Shown here in pieces: positions 39,280 to 39,566 of a stretch of 39,566 bases of DNA (its first letter is position 1; every line of letters begins with the position of its first letter). The stretch is from Halorhodospira halophila (GTDB lineage: Bacteria > Pseudomonadota > Gammaproteobacteria > Nitrococcales > Halorhodospiraceae), in contig NZ_NHSN01000024.1 of assembly GCF_016653405.1 (NCBI RefSeq), positions 1 through 39,566 on the forward strand, read 5' to 3'. The notes under the pieces were generated by a model. The model ran no database searches. It worked only from the letters and a program-made list of their open reading frames with translations, and was not told the DNA's origin. The translations under genes and the position numbers were made by a program.

Positions 39280-39566
39280 CTAAACCCCCTCGCGCAGATA
39301 GACCGGGCGCACCGCCTCGGCCTGAATGGCGCGATCGGCCTGCCAAGCGGCCAGCGCCATCGGCAACAGGTCGCGCGCCTCGGGCAGGGCCTCGGGGTCA
39401 CAGCCGGCACCGGTGTCCGGCAACCGCCCGGCGTAGGCGGCGAAGCCGCGCCCGACCCCGAACCAGTCGGTGCCGCCGCCGTCCACGTCCTCCGGCGCAT
39501 CGGCGGCCTCTTCGGCCCAGGGGCTGTGCACGGCGTGGGGGGTGCCGGCGCTGCCGGTCTCCACCC
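39280..39566 (-). CDS. tsaB: TsaB, tRNA threonylcarbamoyladenosine biosynthesis protein, C-terminal part
   Basis: Only the last about 95 residues are visible; the frame is open to the right edge. The end reads AEAVRPVYLREGV, the family's C-terminal P-V-Y-L-R-x-x-V, and further in is VGRGFAAYAGRLP followed by ALPEARDLLPMALAAW, in register with the second half of TsaB (YeaZ). TsaB is the scaffold partner of TsaD in making the t6A modification of tRNA. The visible part is acidic. The call depends on the C-terminal motif and length pattern; the ATPase-fold N-terminus is outside the window. Confidence 0.75.
   Translation of the reverse strand, partial: VETGSAGTPHAVHSPWAEEAADAPEDVDGGGTDWFGVGRGFAAYAGRLPDTGAGCDPEALPEARDLLPMALAAWQADRAIQAEAVRPVYLREGV

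Noticed and set aside
1-39566. CRISPR array or insertion sequence
   Set aside because: No regularly spaced direct repeats and no transposase or terminal inverted repeats were seen.

Overview
The window is very GC-rich and gene-dense, with genes that overlap by 4-8 nt, frequent GTG starts and strongly acidic proteins. Gammaproteobacterial family markers are present: a YceB-like DUF1439 lipoprotein, ZnuABC with Zur, MgtE, PrsT/PEP-CTERM proteins and a plant-type GshA. This suggests a halophilic gammaproteobacterium of the Ectothiorhodospiraceae type (Halorhodospira-like); that placement is inferred from composition and gene content, not from a search.

Region 1 (1-11409, all minus strand). Reading in the direction of transcription: a DUF1439 lipoprotein, a UvrD-like helicase 3 nt later, an MrfA/YprA-like DEAD/DEAH helicase with a C-terminal four-cysteine cluster, a coniferyl-aldehyde-type aldehyde dehydrogenase, a TauE/SafE permease, a possible 58-residue membrane peptide, a PAS-PAS-GGDEF-EAL protein, ChaC, an Lgt-like/TlpA fusion, and the start of a YprB/MrfB-like exonuclease that runs off the left edge.

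Region 2 (11410-18184). A 391-bp divergent intergenic region full of perfect dyads precedes a plus-strand operon of three genes joined by 4-nt GTGA overlaps: a YhaO/SbcD-like nuclease, a YhaN/SbcC-like ATPase with an unusual extra C-terminal domain, and a SprT-like zinc protease. The combination suggests a DNA-end or DNA-protein-crosslink processing module. queA and a chemoreceptor gene follow on the minus strand.

Region 3 (about 20380-24700). tRNA-Leu(CAA) is followed by a patch of visibly lower GC. The patch carries a frameshifted, truncated hsdR remnant, a PrsT-like TPR lipoprotein and a DUF1194 (vWA-like) protein with a PEP-CTERM-type tail. A textbook sigma-54 promoter lies upstream of the DUF1194 gene, with an A-tract and two dyads behind it. 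This looks like an old tRNA-linked island or an exosortase-regulon outpost.

Region 4 (24705-32758). A Lon-like AAA protease and a universal stress protein overlap on the plus strand. They converge on an uncharacterised minus-strand trio: a membrane coiled-coil protein, a P-loop GTPase-like protein and a soluble partner. The trio lies downstream of mgtE and a SnoaL-like gene.

Region 5 (32778-39566). Plant-type gshA, an APH-AAA fusion kinase, a stand-alone hisI, the zur-znuC-znuB operon with a Zur-box-like site facing divergent znuA, and the 3' end of tsaB. Glutathione synthesis (gshA) and degradation (chaC) both occur in the window. Two convergent gene pairs share one CTAG tetramer as both stop codons.
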